Source: Luscinia megarhynchos (taxonomy: Eukaryota; Chordata; Aves; Passeriformes; Turdidae). From it: a stretch of DNA of 64,000 nt. Shown here piece after piece: positions 1 to 12,823 of this stretch. A program made the translations under genes and the position numbers. Below the pieces are notes generated by a model that worked only from the letters and a program-made list of their open reading frames with translations, was not told the origin of the DNA and did not search any database. Each line of letters opens with the position of its first letter. The first letter of the stretch is position 1. The stretch lies in contig CM067592.1 in NCBI GenBank assembly GCA_034336665.1, forward strand, positions 44,917,761 to 44,981,760. Direction: 5' to 3'.

Positions 1-1331
1 ATGGCTGAAATGAAATCCACAGCCATTGTTATGTCACATGATGATTCAGATTAATTTTTCATGGGACATAATAGCTCTTAATCTGTCCTGCAAAAGAGAA
101 AACAGATTTTCTGTTCTTTCTATACACAACTGTCTGTCTCCTTAACAAAAACATTCATTAGGTCTAGGGCCAAGAACTAATCATCCAGAAGACTTAAAAG
201 CTACCTATTTGACAGGGACTCTGTTGGCAAAACCTTTATTCCTTTAGTAAGTATTTCAGGATAACAATTTGGAAGAGATAATACACCAAGCCTAAGAATG
301 TCCTATAATAATGTGAACCAAATTTCTAACCTCACACAAAAATCAATTCTTCCAACCTCATATCATCAAATGCAGGTTTTCTGGCTCTGTGTATTTTGAT
401 TTCTGTTCCTGATGTACCCACCCTGCTGGCCTGATATCGAGTATCTACAGCTTTAGTCATCCAAGTTTCCTCTTTTCACTTCAGCACTGTTATCTCACAT
501 CATCTTTGGCTGTAAGTGACTTTTAAAAATTTTCATCTCACACGCATTGTTTGTGTCTTCTGTGCCTGGAAAAAACTTCCAGCATTATTAGCAGTCATGC
601 AAAAATTTATTTAATTGCCAATTAATATTATTGGAACTAATTTTTTTTTTGAGACTGTTTTTTTTTTTTAAGTAAACATCTTATTGCCTGTAATTCTGCC
701 ACTTCTAGAATTCTGCTTGTGCTCTTATTCTTCCATTACAAATTCTGGTTCATTTTAATAATAATCTTGATGGTATTATTCTTTCATATTTTCTTAATTC
801 CAGTGTATTTTCTACTTTTAATACAGATCTTTTTTCCTCTCCAAGACTGCCAGGGTTTTTGTATAATGTGGGTATCCACATGAAAAAATTCTTTTACAGT
901 TTCAAATTACTAATTATGTTTTCCTACTTAAATATGATGCAGTAGCTCATTTAGCTCATTATTGTTTCAAACTTTCTAAGCCACCCACCAGAATATTTAA
1001 ACTTAGCCTTGTAAACATATTCCGGCCATAATCAGTTGAATTTGAGACTAATTCACCCTTAAGTATTGAGATGGATCCCTACTTTTCTGTCAAGATGAGG
1101 CCTTAGGATAGAATTACCCTGCGGCTGGCAGCTGCTCAGTTGGCTTCTGGAGCAAGTGGCAGAGAACAAATTGCAGAGATCTACCACCATTTGCACACAC
1201 ACTGAAGTTTCTTGCATGAGTTATTGACAAAAGTAAAGCAAAATTCATCAGGTCTTAAAGAGTTGAAGGACAGATAAAATATTGGCAACTCTTTTTAATA
1301 TATAGGGAACATCTCAAATCATGTAAGAAGG
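1..1331. other. Unannotated AT-rich non-coding DNA
   Basis: I see no recognisable exon, RNA gene or mobile element here. The stretch is AT-rich with short T runs (for example around 642-670) and only short chance reading frames. It is probably intron or 3' flank of the complexin gene read from the minus strand, by position only. Confidence 0.5.
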
Positions 1332-1480
1332 TATTACATGTAATATTACATAATATCATTAATTATTATTAACATTATATTATTATATTAATATTGATAT
1401 TATTATAATATTATATTAATATTATTATATTAATATTACATATTACATTACATATAATGACATTGTATTACACATTATGA
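1332..1480. repeat. AT-rich low-complexity tract
   Basis: The tract is nearly pure A and T, built from irregular repeats of ATT, ATATT and TAATATT with many self-complementary stretches. It looks like a decayed AT microsatellite. Copy number is likely to vary between individuals. No coding content. Confidence 0.8.
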
Positions 1481-2616
1481 CATTTTATTATCAGTTGACA
1501 TTTATTGTTTCAAAAAAGTAAAATCATCTATAGGCAGTGTGGAAAGCAATCATGGAGCAGAAAGACTGATACCTTGTCTCAGATAAACCATGAAAAGCCA
1601 TCCCATGAACACATACACTAACAAAACATGTTTGACTCTCCATACAGAAAGTATTGCATAGCTTCCTCCTTTGCACAGTGCATGTGGCAAAACAACCCTG
1701 CACTTTTTCCTGTAGAATATGCTGGTTAAGAACAAAGAATTAGAGTACAAGCAGTTCTTATAGACTCAACAGACAGGAAAAAACAGCCTTGAGGGGGGAG
1801 AGAAAAATATTGGGATTAGCATAACGATACAAATGTATAAATCATGTATTGATCTGTAAATTTGCCTTTAAACAAGTAGAACATTTCTCTGCAGTTTCTA
1901 AATAAAATGATAAATAAAATTATCAGTTACTTTGAATTGTAGATAACATTTTGGGCTGATTTTTCTAAGTGGAAAAATATCCATGCATTTATTATCTTGT
2001 TTAAGCTTATAATCAGACACCTACTGTGACTTGGAATTAATTGGTGTTCTTTATACTTTTTCCTGCTCTGGGGGTGGTGTGGAATCCAAATGTGATAAGG
2101 GTCATAAACTCAAAAGCAGTTTGTACCTGTTCTTGCTATGCTCTGTGATGGTCTCCACAACATCTTCTTAAATGGATGGTGTAGCACGAGGGATAGGAAG
2201 CATGGCAGATTTAAGTCCTGCTGTCATTATTAGGATAACACTCTATAGCAGAATGATTAGTAACATTTCTCTATCACGGTATTCTTCTCTTAGCTCCATA
2301 TCATCTTTCTAAAATGTTCCACCTCAGCTCAAGGCAAAGAGCTGAATAAAGGAGCCAGAGAGGGACCTTTAGCACGGTACACCTGTGGTTCAAGAAGGAT
2401 GGAAGAAATCACTAATCTTTAGCAAAAGCCCTGTCAATGTACCTAGACCACACCACATCCCATCTCCACATCTGCTTTTTCTGTCACTTTTCCCAGCTCT
2501 CTATCAGTGCCCACAAAGCATGTGCCGCCGTTCCCCTGAAGGACTCTGGAGACCACCCCAACCACCTTATAGCCTTATCTCAGGCAGGAGATGGAAACAG
2601 AAGCCAGTCTGAGACC
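1481..2616. other. Unannotated non-coding DNA
   Basis: Nothing recognisable is seen. Short open frames are present on both strands but show no family resemblance and no splice-site pairing that would support an exon. Confidence 0.5.
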
Positions 2617-2765
2617 ACAGAATCACGGAATCATTAAGAAAACAGACCCTCCAGACCAATGGTTCAACCATTTACCTAGCACCACTGTGTTCACTTCTAA
2701 ACCACGTCCCCAGCTGCCACACCCACACATTTGTTTAACACTTCGGGGATCCTCTTCTCCAAGCT
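2617..2765 (-). mobile_element. CR1 LINE 3' fragment
   Basis: Read on the plus strand this begins with the reverse complement of the CR1 3' tail (GAATCACGGAATCATTAAG). It continues with a diverged version of the conserved CR1 3' segment: a 'CCAGACCAATGGTTCAACC'-type block, then 'AAACCACGTCCCCAGCTGCCAC' and an 'AACACTTCGGGGAT' block. The element is therefore on the minus strand and heavily 5'-truncated. It is well diverged, so it is old. The inner boundary is approximate. Confidence 0.75.
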
Positions 2766-5700
2766 ATACTGGAGGTGAATGTGACATAAATGTTACTTCA
2801 CCTTTCACCCTGTCACAGCAACCATAACTTCTGTTTTTGAAAAACTGAGGCTGTTTACTAGGGTAGAATTTACTGCAATTCCCAGATTATAAAGATGCTG
2901 CAGTTCCTGAATTTCCACAAGCACTACCTACAACTACAAATGAGGTTTTTGCCTTTAAATTTTTACTTTTATAAACCAGAAATCACCAGAACTTTTAGCC
3001 ACTGTGACTAGGATCATATTGCATGCAAGACTGGAGGTTTTTAAAGGAGCTGAGCTGCATTAAATAGCATAATTGCTAGAAAATCCATAGATTACCCTTT
3101 TAATTAGACTTGTGATAACAGTTTTGTGTTAGGTTTTCAAAACCACAAAACAGTCTAACATAGCCTTTTGTTAGTTCTGCACCAACTTTTAAATTAGTTT
3201 ATTTCACAAGCATCGTGTTGTGCAGCCTCCAGTTTGATTTTTCATTCATATTGTGATGTTGTTCACTGTGCCCTTGAGAACAGTGAAGTCAGGGAGACCT
3301 GGCATCTCCTAGTGAGACCCAGGTGCTTTAATAACTTTTATTCCACTTAGACAACACTTCAGAGCATTCAGGTTTGATTTTAATTAGAGGAGCTGTGACA
3401 TTTTTAGCATCTTTTAAGCAACCTCCCAACAGCACAATCATGATACTCTGATTACAGAAGACTCGGCAAACAGGCACTGTGCAATTGTGATGCTGTTGTA
3501 AGACAACTGCAATAGAAAGAGCCATAGTTTTGTCCTATGAGGCTTTTACCAAGCTGCTCCAAAGCTTTGAACTTTTTATTTTGGATTTCTTTTTCAGAAC
3601 AGTGTACTAAGTTATTTGTGCATGACAGTGCAGAGCTTACCACATTGCTTCTGGGTCACCACTGAGCAAATGTCAAGAAGGTCTCCTAAAAAAAGTAGAC
3701 CTAAATTTTTTGTAAAAGCTTGCAGGGTATATGGGTGAGGTAACAGAATGGATTTCATGCTGTTTGGTGCTATCAGGACAAAAAAAGCACCTGAAATGGT
3801 TTCTCTGCATCTCAACTACCTCCACCCTCTGTAAATCAACAGCTGATTGCTCAACTCCATATCACATCAGATTTGGGTGGAATTTGAGAATTTTTACATT
3901 TAGATTTTGAACCAAAAATTCAAATTTATTTCTGAACTACTTTCCACAACTAGAGGTAAATGGTCCATGTCTGCCAAATCAATAACTTTACTAAACTTGA
4001 GGTATACACTTTTCCTTTCTGGACAGCCTTACTAAAAGCAGATGACAAATCAAAGACAGTCTTTCAAAGAGCTATTGTGGTTATGCCAGTGATCTTATTT
4101 ACACTGCTCTGTGGTTAAGACACCTGCCAAGATAAATGTTGTAGAATTAGACAAGGAGGAGGTTCGCACTATCATCTCCTACCAGGACTTCAGTTATTGG
4201 TTTTGTCTGCCTTAATAATACAGGAAAAACACAAGGGGTACTCAAAGCACCAGGACTGTAAAACAAGTTGTCTCAAAACTGCCCAAGTGGTTTTCTTAAA
4301 AACATAATGCCACCGAGCTTAAAACATTCCACTGAAGAAGTTTTTATCCAAGGTATGGTTTCATAATTAATTCATAATTTCATAATTCTCTCTTAAGCAG
4401 ATTTAATTTATTTTAGTGAGTTAAAAGTGTTACAGTTGGGAATTTGCTCTTATTACCTCTTATGTGGCACCTCTAACATCCATGCATGCATGCTTGGATC
4501 ATCAAACTAAACAAAGACTTTAGACAGGTCAGTTCCCAGTTACACAGTGTGGGAGGGCAGAATCTAAGGCTTGCCTTCTGTCCCTTTCCTGATGCCCCTG
4601 TATATGCTCTCAGTATTCAAAAGTCCCAGGTTTTCCCTTGAGTAATAGCTGTATTTTGCAGAGAGAAGCTGCCTGTTGGAAACCCAGAACCAGCCAGTAG
4701 AAGGAAAGGAACACAATCTTGTTTGTTATGAAATCTGGTTTTGCGTTAGTGAGCCAAGAAGAGATCAAAAGCAAAGTTGGAAACACGAACTGAGTGTTTT
4801 ATTTGAACTGCACAAGTGAACGGCCAGAAGGCAGAAGAGAAAAATCAATACAAATGTTGGTCTGTTGAGTTCTCTCACAATCTGTGATTTCTTTTGCCCT
4901 ATCACTGTAATGGCTTCTGCCAACCAAATCCACTGATTCTGATCAGACCTGCGACTCCAGTTTCTGAAGGGCCCAGAGGATTCAAAATGCCTCTCACAAG
5001 GCCCCGGTGTGACATGTCAGAAAGAGAGGCAGATTATGAGTAGCGTGACAGGCTTTCTCCTTGACACTCACTGAGCCTGTCAAACAAGGTCGAGTGCTAA
5101 ATCTCTGAGAAAATTGAAGCTTAAACAAGGGGCTGCACACACCTGTCGGGGGAAAGAGCCTTCAGAGCAGTCCTGAGCAGCTGGGTTCCTGCTCCTTCCC
5201 TCGCGGTGTCAGCTGCCCCGCAGGAGCAGGGATATCCTCATCGCTGGGCACAGCTCGCCAGCTCCTAATCTGACATCCCTGCACTAGCTTCAAAGGGAAG
5301 CCCTGAAGCACCTCGTACCTCTCTCCACCTCCAAATCTACACCTAAAGCAACAAAGTTGCCTTAAACCACTTGCCAGGAACCCAGTCTGAATGACCGAAG
5401 AGCGAACATTCAAAGGCAGATCAGGGCTTTTCCATTTGTTTCTGTTTGCAGATCACCCTTCCATAGCAAACATCTTGGAAAAGGAAAGAATACTTTCACT
5501 ATGCACTGAAATTTGACAACAGCACATTGTTTTCCTTTGCAACAACCTGTAAAAAAATACAACACATATTTTTATGGTATTCTCAAATTTAAAACAATTG
5601 TTTTGGGATTGTTTGATCACTTTTCAAACATCTGTATAGAGATGTACAGCATCCTGGTCTCTTAAAACTTACAGCCTCACTTCTGGATTAAAAATCACCT

Positions 5701-7188
5701 AAACTGAAGCCACAGATTTGAATTCCCAACTTGAGCTAAACCCCCATGCTATTGGAAAATAACTCAAAGTGGACAGGGGCAGAGATGTCTTCCTTGTCAT
5801 TCAAACAGAGATTGTCTGAAGAAATTGGATGTGCTGCCCTTACTTCATTGAGGGCAGTTTACTAGATCCTTCCTTTCTAAACAAACCTAACCGTCCCTGC
5901 AAATTACAGTGTATGGAAAACTGTGATTACAACATCAGAAAGTAGGAGGTGAGAATTTTCTAGCCAGATATACAGCTGTATCAAGCACACAGCCATGTTG
6001 AAGCTGATTCACTGCTTCTCTCCACTTCCACCTTTGCAGGTCAGGTTTATAGTTTAAATTGGTAGGTTCTGCCTAAACATCTTAGTCTCTCATTAAATAG
6101 AAGAAAAAACTGCTTTCAGCACCACCCACTAGTCAAAATCCAGGGATTCACCAGAAATCTCAGAATATGAGAGAACAGTTGAGGGATTTTTAAGAAAGGT
6201 ACACTGGGATACCTCTATCCCCAAAACAACTTGGCAGCAGCTGGAATAAAGTTCCAGCTTTCAAGTTCAAATAATCAGGTGTGCAAGTCCTGATTAAAAA
6301 ACACCTAGAAACCCCACTGTGCTTTCTGTATTATCCAAGGGGCAATTTATCAGCTGCTTTTCTCACATCAGGCCTTGGACTATTTCTATCTCTGATTGAA
6401 GAATTCTTCCCCTAAATTACAGTCAGCCTGTTAAACAAGGAGACAGAATTTACATTCCTACAACTGAGCATGACAGAAATAATCCAGCAGCTGTAAAATT
6501 AATAGTGAGATCCTGCAAAATTCTAGGTGCCAGTTTGAAGAGTAAGCTAAGCCCCGTTATGACCCTAAATTCCAATGGGGTTGCTGTGAGGTCTGTCTTG
6601 GGACCAAGAACATAAAAGCACTGTACATACTCCACAGTATTTGGCTTAGGCTGATAGTCTTGTGAAGACCATGCCAACAATTTCAGGAAATTATGGGAAA
6701 ATTGAACGTGGTGGCCTAAAGCTGAAAGGCTGTATTCTTCCTCCCTCCATCCTAACCAATGAATAGAAATTCCTCCATGCAGCCTTCCTCTCAAATGAAT
6801 AACCTGAGTCTGTGCTTCCCAACAGGAGCAGACATAGAGACAAGATTCAAGGCTGTACCAAAGGGAGAGAGCCCTAGAAAACCACAGACAATGGAAACGA
6901 TGAAAAAGCAAATGTTTCCCCAAAATTCCCTGCATCCCTCCCAGCAGCAGCCAGTCTGTCTTCTCCAAACTCTCACACAGTCAGAGGAAGGTCACAACCT
7001 TCCTTCTGCATCAGCAAGAGGATTACCCTGGCTTGGAGCCCCAGAGAAGGCATTTTGCACAGGAGTCTGGTGATATTAATTTGGCTCTATTCATAACTGC
7101 CTCAAAACTGGCCAGTAAGGGAGAGAACTCTTGAGACCCCCAGGAAAGACATGTGAATTTCCAGTCCCTATCAATGGGGCATGCAAAC
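2766..7188. other. Unannotated non-coding DNA
   Basis: No repeat or exon was recognised with confidence. The segment near 5150-5420 is noticeably more GC-rich than its surroundings but has no identifiable product. A 172-codon open frame on the minus strand (6450-6968) falls here and is listed separately. The remainder looks like ordinary intronic or intergenic sequence. Confidence 0.45.
6450..6968 (-). other. Open reading frame of unknown meaning, 172 codons
   Basis: This minus-strand frame is open for 172 codons from an ATG and is not made of simple repeat. I do not recognise the product. It has a Trp- and Cys-rich N-terminal half and a hydrophobic C-terminal stretch ending near the stop. 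There is no clear domain, signal peptide, promoter or splice context. In DNA of this composition a frame this long is expected by chance only about once in several such windows, so it is mildly unusual but most likely fortuitous. A partly overlapping 104-codon frame on the plus strand (6759-7073) argues against coding use of either. Confidence 0.15.
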
Positions 7189-7508
7189 TTTTCTTTCCTT
7201 TCCTTTTTCCTTTCCTCTCCTTTCCCTCTCCTTTCCCTCTCCTTTCCCTTTCCCTCTCCTCTCCTCTCCTCTCCTCTCCTCTCCTCTCCTCTCCTCTCCT
7301 CTCCTCTCCTCTCCTCCTCTCCTCTCCTCTCCTCTCTCTCCTCTCCTCTCCTCTCCTCTCTCCTCTCCTCTCCTCTCCTCTCCTCTCCTCTCCTCTCCTC
7401 TCCTCTCCTCTCCTCCTCCTCTCCTCTCCTCTCCTCTCCTCTCCTCTCCTCTCCTCTCCTCTCCTCTCCTCTCCTCTCCTCTCCTCTCCTCTCCTCTCCT
7501 CTCCTTCC
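7189..7508. repeat. Long (TCTCC)n polypyrimidine tandem array
   Basis: About 320 bp of uninterrupted pyrimidine on the plus strand. The left end has mixed TTTCC and TCTCCC units (7189-7255). From about 7256 it is a near-perfect CTCCT pentamer array, with occasional one-unit slips (for example TCCTCCTC around 7313 and 7412, and TCTCTCTCC around 7335). A strand of only C and T has mirror symmetry and can form intramolecular triplex. Open frames read through it in several frames on both strands are artefacts of the repeat. In the transcribed (minus) sense it would be a GGAGA purine tract. Confidence 0.97.
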
Positions 7509-8685
7509 CAGACACACAGCAGGCAAGGCTACACAACTATGACAAGGAAAGTGTGGTTCAGACTTTATCACCCCTGTCCCATGCATGAACTCAGACCTTG
7601 CCTGGATTAGCCCCCTCTTTCAGCATGGGCTGACTAATCCCCCCTGACAGTCTTAAGTCCCAAGCTGTGTAACTGAGAGCACTGTCAGAACAGATGCAGA
7701 ACTTCATGCTGATGCCAGGACAAAGTCACATCTTGCTCTAAGGAAGCAGCAGCATTTCAGAAGTTGAGCCTGGCTCTAATGACTTGCATCAGAAAAGAAT
7801 GATGCATCCATTAGCTGAGCCATGAAGGTGCCAGGCTGCATTCTCAAGCAGGCATAACTCCACTGGTCTAATTTATTCCTGGTGAGTTATCTGATCATTC
7901 AGGACTCAGATAACAAACTGCCAAAAGAAGAGACATAATGTGGCTATTGCCTGATTTGAAGCACTAATGGGAGTTCTTTGGCTGCAGCAAAAATGGAACA
8001 GACCTTTTAATCTTGTTTGGTGGCTGACCTTCACAGTCCTTGAATTAGCTTGTCATAAAAAGGAATCAACAAGTGCACAAGCCCTTCCCCTTGCATCTGA
8101 TTTGTAACCTAGGAAAATAAAAGTTACATGAAAAAAACAGTGCAGCTATACTTATTAGAGGCAATGGTACTGATCAAATTACTCTCTTATAATTGTCTAC
8201 ATTTTGAGGCTGGTACAAGTAGTACAATCCAGAAGGATCCAAAGGACAGAGCTGTCTACTTTGAAAGATAAGATGAATGAAAAATTTGAAGTGGCTGTGT
8301 TTGAAAAAACACAGAGCTTGTCCAGCCGCTTAGTCAAATTTTATACCATCCTGACTAAGGTCTTTTTCTGTCAAGGAAACAATATTTTATTCCCCAAACC
8401 AACAGAGAGCAAATAAGCTCCTCTGCTTTTTGATGTTTTCCTTTGTTGGGTTTTAACAAAGAAAAGGTTTCTTGTAGTCTTAGCTCTACTGCCTGAAGGA
8501 ATTCCAAATGGACAGGAGTGGGCATGGCAATCAATTCCAGAGACCAGTGGCAATGGGAACATGGGTCATAGAGACTCTGGGATAGCCTTCATTTTTAAGT
8601 TCTTCTGTTTGCTCCCTGTGGAGGTGTCCATGTTTTCAGAAGAAACTCTACACATGGGTTAAACCATATCCCTAGGCCTTCAATA
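7509..8685. other. Unannotated non-coding DNA
   Basis: I see nothing here beyond short chance frames. No mobile element signature was recognised. Confidence 0.45.
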
Positions 8686-8795
8686 CAGGAATGTGATTTC
8701 CTAGTCAACCACTGCATGATTTTGGGCAAACTACTCAATTTCTCCATCTGTAAATCACACACAATAATGCTAAGTAAAACTCTATATTAATCACA
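8686..8795 (+). mobile_element. Probable ancient MIR-like SINE relic
   Basis: The run 'ATTTTGGGCAAACTACTCAA' followed by 'TTTCTCCATCTGTAAATCAC' and an 'AATAATGCTAAGTA' end matches the order and spacing of the conserved core and 3' part of MIR elements (…CCTTGGGCAAGTCACTTAA…, CTCATCTGTAAAATG, AATAATAGTA). The match is diverged, as expected for an element predating the split of birds and mammals. Identification is by remembered consensus only. Confidence 0.55.
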
Positions 8796-8799
8796 TTAT

Positions 8800-8930
8800 T
8801 AATTAAATTAATCATTACTATTCAATATGGTCTGTTTTATAGTATACATTATATAATCTATATAACTTAAATATATAGAATAAAATAATTAAACTAACTA
8901 ATAATAATTTAAAAATTAGATTTTGGATAT
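8800..8930. repeat. AT-rich low-complexity tract
   Basis: A run of TAAT, ATTA and TATA-type words with almost no G or C, directly following the MIR-like relic. No coding content. Confidence 0.7.
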
Positions 8931-11900
8931 CTCTTTGGGAAACAAGCCTTCCTCTTTGCCGCTGGGTCTTACTGGCTGATGAAGTAAAATTCAGCCACAT
9001 TTAAAATCACATAGTCATCAAAAAGCCAGAAATGGAGCTTAATGTTATTTCAGAGGTGAATGCAGAGTTGCACTGGTACTTGAAAAGAACTTGCAAATGA
9101 TTATTTGTTGAGGTACATATTTTGTGTCTTTCCAAGTACATGAACCAAATACTTGGAGTTCCAATGAGTCACACCCAGGAAGGTTTGAGACACGATTCAG
9201 ACACCCTTCCTAGTTAAATCACAGCACTTATAACTGTATGTCATGTGTTTGGATTTATCTTGCATCCAGTCCTGAGTGACTAAACCTCTCAGTACCATGT
9301 CAGCAATATGCACAGACCTCTTCAGCCAACAAGACAGAACTTGTTTAAGTGAGGATTTCAGCAGAATCACAGTACAGGACACCCTAGTCAGTGAGTAACA
9401 GTAAAATAGGCTGCATTTCAAGAGACATTTCAGTGACTTCAGAAGCACCACCAGTGGGATTTCATTAGCAAGTATCCAAAGTGACATCTACTGGTGCAGA
9501 TTTGGACTAGCGTAAAGCACAGAAACCAAGTTAGAGCAAGGCAGAGCTGCACAAAGAAGCAGACTAATGAGCCCCAAATGTACTAGTGGGGTAGACAGCA
9601 CCTGCTGGGTTCTGCTGGATAATTGAACCTCTAACTATTACGGAAGCAGATGAAAACTATGCCAATTTTCTGCCGAGCTCCAATGGTTTGCTAAAGATGC
9701 CTTGCCTCTACGAATTTTTTTAAATGGCCTACAGCTACAGCAGAGGAAGAAATGCATGCAGATTTTTCCAAAAGGGAAGTTAGTTTAATGTCAAGAGATA
9801 AGGCCTGGAACACAGCTGGTTTTCATTCAGACCGCCTCTGAAGTTCTATAGATCTACCTGGTTGGATTCACTAAGACCAAGACATGGTGCATATCCTGAG
9901 ACTTCTAAGGAAATATAAAGATGAAACTTCTTAATTTGGGTAGGAGCAGATTTTCTAAAATCCCCCTGAAGATGAATTTGTTTCATAATGGACTTAGGCG
10001 TCCTTGGCAGGAGAACCAATCCATGTTCTGTGCTGAAAAGCACAACTGGGAAGGCACCACTTCTCTTTCAATTTGCAAGAGAAACTGTTAAACTTGGGCA
10101 TAGCCAGATAACTCCGTCATTTTTTTTCATTTTGTGGTTGTATTTCCTCTTTCTGGAGTAGGCCAGTTGGTTCACCCTTTCACTAAAAACAGTTAATGCC
10201 TTACAGACAAGGGGATGCTTTTGGAGATACAAACCAGAAAATTAAATTTTGTCTGGTTATTTCCAAAGGTAGAAAGTGCTAGAGAAGTGGGTGATTTAGT
10301 AAAAATGCAAAGGGCTGCAGTTTGGAAACAAGTTCGATGCTAAAAATCTGTACTCAAAGCTAAGGATAAAACTGATAACAGAAACTCCAGAATCAGACTC
10401 AGAGGCAGCAAAGGCCAGTCAGGACATCCTTGCATACAGCTGGTTGGGGTTAAAAATTCTGGCAGAAGGTCAGAAGTCTAGTCCAGGTCAAATCACAGTA
10501 TCCCCCTGGAAGCCTCTGAGCTATATGAAAATTATCTGCAGGGTTATAATGCTCTTGAACCACAATGCAAATGTGTTTCTTTCTTCCAAATCTGCCTGGA
10601 CTTCCTACAGCCTGTCCTCAATACCCAGCATATCAAATGTAGGCAGAACACTAAAAGATGTTGTCCTTGCAATGTTCTTCTTCCAGAGCAGCCTCTGACT
10701 TAATGCTGCAAAGAGTGCAATTGTTATCAGTTTCCACCTTTAGTGCTGTTATGGCTGTTCCCACTCATCCCACTCTTCCACTTCACTTCATGGAAGGCAC
10801 AGAATAATCCCTGCCTTGCAAAGCAGCACACCAGGACTGGCACAGCCAAGTCTTTTGCTTTCTCATAGCCAGAGGACCTGTGACCTAGTTGTAAACACTC
10901 CTGTCTGTACCACAAAGAGAATCTGCACTGAACTAAACTAAGCAGGATATTTTTTACTTGGTTTTTTTATCCCAAATTATGAAAATCCACTGTTACCTCT
11001 CCACCTGCATAATACATATAGATCTCTTAAAATCTATGCTAAGACCCAAATACTGAACAGTAGACTCATCTTCATTAGATCACAAGGGCTGGGTAAAAAA
11101 ATTACATAATTGGTTTACGATCAGTGATTTAAAAGGGAAGAGACCAGACAGAACCTTTGTGTTCATAGTAAGATTTTTATCTTTGGAATTACAGAATGCA
11201 TTTCATTGCTGAGGAAAGTATTTTCTTTGAGATCTTTCATATTTTGGCATGCAAATAATACAACTTCTACATTTTTCAGTTTCCAGTAGTGTTCAATGAC
11301 AGATGTACTATATATTTCTTGCTCACAAGGCAAAACTGAGCTATCAAAATTGCGTTTTCAGGCAGTGAAACTTCAATCCTTTGTACAGGGATTTTTAAAG
11401 CCCTTGGCAATATCTGCATTTGCAGTTACACAAGAACAAAACATCACAAAACATCGAAGAGTTTAGCTAAGAGTGTGAAGCTATTTAAGATCAACAAAGT
11501 TTTATCAAATTTAAGTTTGCACTCCTGAGGTGGGAGTTTAGTTTCAAAGCTCTGATATTGCTGAAGAATAGACCAAATTCACATTCTGCTATTTTTCCTG
11601 CCCAAAAACAGGATTTTAGTAGCTATGCACCAGTTACATAAGGAAATATGCTAATGAAATACTAAAATTAAGTAATTATATGATGTTGCATCTTGATTAT
11701 CTGACATAAAAATCTAGGGCTGCAGCTATAAATCCTGATTGCCTTTTTGTCTGAGTGACTTAGTGCCAAAAGTAAGTTAAGCAATCAGATTAAAAAAAAA
11801 AAAAACAAAAAAAACGGAGGATTTATTATGAGAACACTTTCCCACTGAAAAAACTGAAGACATTAATTTAGGGCTGTTCCTATTGCCAGCAACCCAAATG

Positions 11901-12017
11901 TTCCTACATTCCTGAAAAAAAGTAAATTCCAATATCATCTACTTTGAGCCACGGAAGACCAGAAAATAACATATCTCAAATATCCACGTGGAACTGAATA
12001 GTTTTCATGATTTTCCT
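8931..12017. other. Unannotated non-coding DNA
   Basis: No exon or recognisable repeat. A short A-run (about 11790-11816, interrupted by single C and G bases) is the only simple-sequence feature noted. Confidence 0.45.
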
Positions 12018-12352
12018 GGGACACAGAGTGCTCTGTCCACCTCTGGGGCCTCCAACACTAAAAGGACATGGACAAGCTGAAGCAAGTCCAGAGGAGAGTC
12101 ACAAAGAGGAGAAACAAGGAATAAAGGACCTCTCCTATGAAGACAGGCTGGGGTGGCTGGGGCTCTTCAGCCTGGAAAAAAGAAGGTTACAGGGATACTT
12201 AGAGCATCCAGTTCTAAAAGGGGGCTACAAGAAGGCTGGAAAAGGACATATACAAGGCCTCGGAATCACAGGACAAGGGGGAATGGCTTTAAATGGAAAG
12301 AGGGAAGGTTTATGTTACAGAACAGGTAGAAATTCTGTACTGTGAGGGTGGT
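12018..12352 (+). mobile_element. CR1 LINE, left part of a copy split by an LTR-like insertion
   Basis: This segment follows the CR1 3' region in order: the 'GTGCTCTGTCCACCTCTGGGG' block, the 'GGACATGGACAAGCTG…GTCCAGAGGAG' block, the 'CTCTCCTATGAAGACAGGCT' block, 'TTCAGCCTGGAAAAAAGAAGG' and a 'GTGAGGGTGGT' end. The copy stops abruptly at 12352 and resumes at 12824 at the same place in the CR1 consensus. It is a 5'-truncated, diverged fragment with no coding capacity. Confidence 0.9.
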
Positions 12353-12823
12353 TGTGAGAAATGGATTTGTAAAGGATTCTCAAAGCCTGTCTGAAAGCTC
12401 ACACAGTCTTGCACATCTGTATGCAAACTCTAAGATAAGGTGTGCTGACTTTAAAAGGCCATGGAATAGAGAAGACATTGAGAGAGAGATTGAACTAGAA
12501 AGAAGTTTCAAATGATGGCCTTGCAAAAAGACCAAATATTCTGGAGAATTAGAACTGTAAAAGACGTATTGTAGCAAGACCACGTGGAGTAAAATAATAG
12601 GTGTTTGGTGTTAGAAGCATTAGCACCATTGTGCGGCAAAAGCTAGCAGGCTGAAAAACATTTATAAGGTATTGTAACCAGGAAATAAGTTGGCTTCTGA
12701 TAGAATGGCACAGAGTTGTACATCTCTTATGTTTCACCCTTCTGCTGAAGACTGGTATTGGAATAAAATCTTTACAAATGCCTCTCAGTTTCCCCATCTC
12801 TGTAGAGCTGGGATTTTCCAGCT
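12353..12823 (+). mobile_element. Probable solo LTR inserted into a CR1 copy
   Basis: A 471-bp block interrupts a CR1 element. The six bases GGTGGT precede it (12347-12352) and follow it (12824-12829), as expected of a target-site duplication. It begins TGTGAGAAATGG. An AATAAA signal lies at 12762-12767, about 60 bp before the end, the usual position for an LTR read on the plus strand. A CA dinucleotide sits at 12819-12820, three bases before the inferred end, so the exact 3' boundary may be 12820. A six-base duplication is typical of class II (ERVK-like) elements. No internal retroviral sequence is present. I do not recognise the family by name. Confidence 0.6.

Noticed and set aside
7023..7610. 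Several overlapping frames of 120-187 codons on both strands around the 7.2-kb array
   Set aside because: They are translations of the TCTCC/GGAGA repeat (Leu-Ser-Pro or Glu-Arg-Gly polymers) with short chance ends; no gene.
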